A DNA stretch of 7,719 bases, taken from NCBI GenBank assembly GCA_017615135.1, contig JAGAAU010000161.1, forward strand, positions 1 to 7,719, written 5' to 3'. Made by a program: the position numbers and the translations under genes. Each line of letters begins with the position of its first letter. Positions within the stretch are counted from its first letter, which is position 1. The notes beneath the pieces are model-generated. The model did no database searches, had not been told where the DNA came from, and saw only the letters and a program-made list of their open reading frames with translations. The stretch comes from Bacteroidales bacterium (GTDB lineage: Bacteria > Bacteroidota > Bacteroidia > Bacteroidales > UBA932). Of this stretch, positions 5,302 to 7,719 are shown piece after piece.

Positions 5302-6942
5302 TCAGTCCATCGGGACGGAGAAGACCAGGCGGAGAGATGGACTGCGTCCGGCGTTGAAGCCGTTCAGGACTGTGCAGTAATAGCGGTCCTGGTCCAGCAT
5401 CAGCTGGGTTGTAGTGGAACTGGTGGAGGCAGACGCGCTGTTCAGCATATTGTAATAGTAGTAGTTGGAGTAATAGTCGTTATAGCCGCCGCCATAACCA
5501 CCATAGCCGTAACCACCGTATCCGCCGTACATCTGATAATAATAGTTCTGATACGCCAGCTGGGTATTGTAATCGTTTATGCTCTGGGTTGACGTGTTGG
5601 TGGTGAGAGTCTCGTAGGCTTTGATCATCAGCCAGATGTCGTAATTGCCGCTGTTGACGTTCTCTTCTGTCTGGTCCAGAATGGCCTGCAGATGATAGGT
5701 TATATCCGGCATGTAGCAGAGCAGGGCCTTGCTTATGTCTCCCTGGTTCTCCTCGCTTACGGTAGCGTCCGTAATGCTCATGAATGCAGCTTCGTCTTCG
5801 TAGGTGTAGCGCAGAGTGGGGGAGAGCACCTGGGCGAAGAGCCCGTAGTTGTCCGGCACCTCGAAGGGCATCACCAGGGTTGCCTTGTTGATTATCACGT
5901 CCTGGAGGATGTCGTCGATGGCCTCTTCGGGATAATCGCCTTTCTCGCGTATCTTGTCGGCGATGATTTTCTGCGAAATCTCGCGCAGGTATGCAGCGCT
6001 CAGAACGGGTTTGTTGCCGCCGCCGCCCTCGACCATGATGTTCCCTTCGGCAGACTGCAATACGGGTACGCTCTCATGCTTGCTGATGTTAAGCGCGAAT
6101 TCGGGGAATTTGCCGGTAGCGCTGTTGGTGAGCAGGGAGTCTTTGTCGTAGAAATTGTCGGCTCCGAGCAGGAACAGGAACATGGTATCCTTGCGCTCGC
6201 CGTCGTAGGTGCCCCTTGTCTGCATCAGCGCAAAGTTGCCGTCGAAGTATCCGTAGGAGCTGTCATAATTCAGCTGCAGGTCGAATATGCTGATTCTGCC
6301 GCCCATCCCCACGGGCTCCTCGGCCTCGATGTAGATGCCCGGGAATTTGTTGAAATAAGCTGCGGAATCCAGGTCTTCGGAACGGAGCTCAAGGAAACGC
6401 TTGCCGAACTCTTCTGTGAAATCCAGAGAAAGGGAGTCTGTGCCGTTGATTACCGGAGTCCCGCGAACGATGGATTTGTCCAGGTGGGGGAAGTCTTCAA
6501 TTCCTCCGCGGTCCTTCTTTGTATTGATGGGGCGCGCGAGTTCATACACCCGCAGGTTCTGAATGATATTTCTCTGGGCTGCGTCCCGCACGGAAACGGT
6601 ATCCAGCTCCGCGGAAAGGTGAAAACTTACGAATTCCGGATCGTCCCCGAAGCTGATATTCTTGTCTATCGGGACCAGAGTGAAGGCGCAGGCGCGGGTA
6701 GAAAGCCCGAAATCCTTGTCTCTTATGGCGCCTAAGGTGATTCTGCGGGAGGAATAGCCGGACAGGCTTTCCGTGTGGCGGAGCTCTATTTCAGTTACCG
6801 GGGTTTCTGCGGTGTAGATGTTGTACATCTGGTTCCCGGGTACGAGGTTCTCGCCGAGTCTGTAATCTATATCTACACAAGCCGTACAGCATAAAAGCGC
6901 AGCAAAGGCGCCGCACACGGCGGAAAGTCTCATCGGACGCAT
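5302..6942 (-). CDS. DUF4270 family lipoprotein with a Tyr/Gly-rich tract
   Basis: A 546-residue predicted lipoprotein. The signal peptide covers residues 1-21, with a hydrophobic core (8-19) and a lipobox ending CTAC, giving Cys22 as the lipidated residue; acidic residues follow (VDID). The following region resembles the DUF4270 family of Bacteroidota: an early LGENLVPG motif, then SGYSSRRITLGAIRDKDFG, predicted to be mostly beta strand. The function of the family is unknown. A tract at about residues 466-498 is extreme in composition (15 Tyr and 10 Gly of 33), followed by a Ser/Thr-rich stretch. The start at 6942 places the signal peptide at the N-terminus; a second ATG at 6933 is possible. 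It follows the GT5-like gene by 9 bases with an AGGA-type sequence in between, so the two form one operon. I recall this pairing in Bacteroides. It converges on acpP. Confidence 0.85.
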   Translation of the reverse strand: MRPMRLSAVCGAFAALLCCTACVDIDYRLGENLVPGNQMYNIYTAETPVTEIELRHTESLSGYSSRRITLGAIRDKDFGLSTRACAFTLVPIDKNISFGDDPEFVSFHLSAELDTVSVRDAAQRNIIQNLRVYELARPINTKKDRGGIEDFPHLDKSIVRGTPVINGTDSLSLDFTEEFGKRFLELRSEDLDSAAYFNKFPGIYIEAEEPVGMGGRISIFDLQLNYDSSYGYFDGNFALMQTRGTYDGERKDTMFLFLLGADNFYDKDSLLTNSATGKFPEFALNISKHESVPVLQSAEGNIMVEGGGGNKPVLSAAYLREISQKIIADKIREKGDYPEEAIDDILQDVIINKATLVMPFEVPDNYGLFAQVLSPTLRYTYEDEAAFMSITDATVSEENQGDISKALLCYMPDITYHLQAILDQTEENVNSGNYDIWLMIKAYETLTTNTSTQSINDYNTQLAYQNYYYQMYGGYGGYGYGGYGGGYNDYYSNYYYYNMLNSASASTSSTTTQLMLDQDRYYCTVLNGFNAGRSPSLRLVFSVPMD

Positions 6943-6951
6943 CTCTTCTTC

Positions 6952-7719
6952 CTAAAGCTTGTCGTAAAAAGCGTTGTATTCTCCTACATAGCTCCCGTCT
7001 TCAAGCGCTTCCCTGTTGAAGGGCAGGACGGGCAGTTTCAAATCTTTGCAGTATGAAACCAGTTCGGCGGCGGGTTTTGCTGTCCCGAAAATTACGCCGT
7101 CTGCATACTGGATTGCGGTTTTTGCAAGATTGATGCCATCCGGGTTCTCAAGGAAAGGAAGGTCCTGGGCGCCAAGGCCGCCGAAACATGCCTTGCTGCG
7201 GAATGCCGGATTGAACTTCTCATCTCCCAGGTCGTTGAAAAGGGAGACTACCAGTTTGCAGGAGGAGAAAATAGGGTCGTCTTTATAAGCCTTCTTGAGG
7301 AAGGCGGGCACCAGGTGCGAGATCCAGCCCTGACAGTGGATGATGTCCGGGGCCCAGCGCAGTTTCTTCACGGTTTCCATCACTCCGCGGGCGAAGAAAA
7401 TGGCCCTCTCGTCGTTATCCTGGAAGAAATTGCCGGAATTATCGGTATAGATCTGTTTGCGCCTGAAGTAATCTTCGTTGTCTATGAAATAAACCTGAAT
7501 CCTTGCCGAGGGTATGGAAGCGACTTTGATGATGAGAGGTCTGTCTACGTCTCCGATGATTATGTTCATTCCGGAGAGACGTATCACTTCGTGCAGCTGG
7601 TTTTTCCGTTCGTTTATGCAGCCGAAGCGGGGCATGAACGATCTGGTTTCCTTTTTCAGTTCCTGGATGCCCTGGGGAAGTTGCCTGCCTATGGTTGAAA
7701 CCGGCCCTTCCGGGAGATA
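6952..7719 (-). CDS. Short GT5 (glycogen/starch synthase-like) protein, N-terminus cut by window edge
   Basis: The reading frame stays open to the right edge, so the gene extends beyond an internal Met at 7635; 255 codons plus stop are visible. The visible N-terminal part reads YLPEGPVSTIGRQLPQGIQE, then RSFMPRFGCINERKNQLHEV, which resembles the short Bacteroides putative glycogen synthase as I remember it. Probably only about 15 residues are missing. The protein corresponds to the GT5 N-terminal (acceptor-side) Rossmann domain alone and stops (FYDKL) before any C-terminal nucleotide-sugar domain. The KTGGL site of true GlgA is replaced by PEGPV, and the HaHDW-type motif reads HCQGW. Catalysis by classical glycogen synthase chemistry is therefore doubtful. 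It is co-transcribed with the DUF4270 gene 9 bases downstream. Family assignment is good; enzymatic role is uncertain. Confidence 0.85.
   Translation of the reverse strand, partial: YLPEGPVSTIGRQLPQGIQELKKETRSFMPRFGCINERKNQLHEVIRLSGMNIIIGDVDRPLIIKVASIPSARIQVYFIDNEDYFRRKQIYTDNSGNFFQDNDERAIFFARGVMETVKKLRWAPDIIHCQGWISHLVPAFLKKAYKDDPIFSSCKLVVSLFNDLGDEKFNPAFRSKACFGGLGAQDLPFLENPDGINLAKTAIQYADGVIFGTAKPAAELVSYCKDLKLPVLPFNREALEDGSYVGEYNAFYDKL

Noticed and set aside
5692..6735. 347-codon open frame on the + strand
   Set aside because: It is fully antisense to the DUF4270 gene, shows no recognisable domain, and its composition reflects the reverse complement of real codons.
1..7719. CRISPR array, tRNA, transposase, phage or toxin-antitoxin genes
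   Set aside because: No regularly spaced repeats, cloverleaf with anticodon arm, or matching protein motifs were found on either strand.

Overview
This window looks like a chromosomal segment from a member of Bacteroidota, most likely Bacteroidales. The evidence is the L2 motif DHPMGGGEG, an L22 and an S3 of the form I recall from that phylum, a TAnnTTTG promoter before acpP, little Shine-Dalgarno sequence, and a DUF4270 lipoprotein gene beside a short GT5 glycogen-synthase-like gene. Genus cannot be settled from this sequence alone.

Left part (1-1666, + strand): the 3' end of rplB, then rpsS, rplV and rpsC, packed 1-12 bases apart. This is the middle of the S10 ribosomal protein operon. Unusually, it does not continue into rplP/rpmC/rpsQ. 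A strong intrinsic terminator follows rpsC directly.

Middle part (1672-4930, + strand): a thioredoxin-fold lipoprotein whose CxxC active site is SxxS, overlapping uvrC (nucleotide excision repair). Next comes a 146-base intergenic element with imperfect inverted arms of about 24 bases enclosing three GC-rich hairpins, and then pnuC (nicotinamide riboside type vitamin transporter).

Right part: acpP (acyl carrier protein, + strand) has its own promoter overlapping the end of pnuC and its own terminator, so it looks monocistronic and is not followed by fabF. Converging on it from the - strand is a two-gene unit: a GT5-type glycogen-synthase-like gene, running off the right edge, followed 9 bases later by a DUF4270 lipoprotein with a Tyr/Gly-rich tract.

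Nearly every base is accounted for by familiar housekeeping genes. I see no phage, CRISPR, transposase, toxin-antitoxin or defence gene. The points that deserve a second look are the broken ribosomal operon, the cysteine-less thioredoxin lipoprotein placed against the terminator, the structured palindromic element between uvrC and pnuC, and the degenerate GT5 plus DUF4270 pair.
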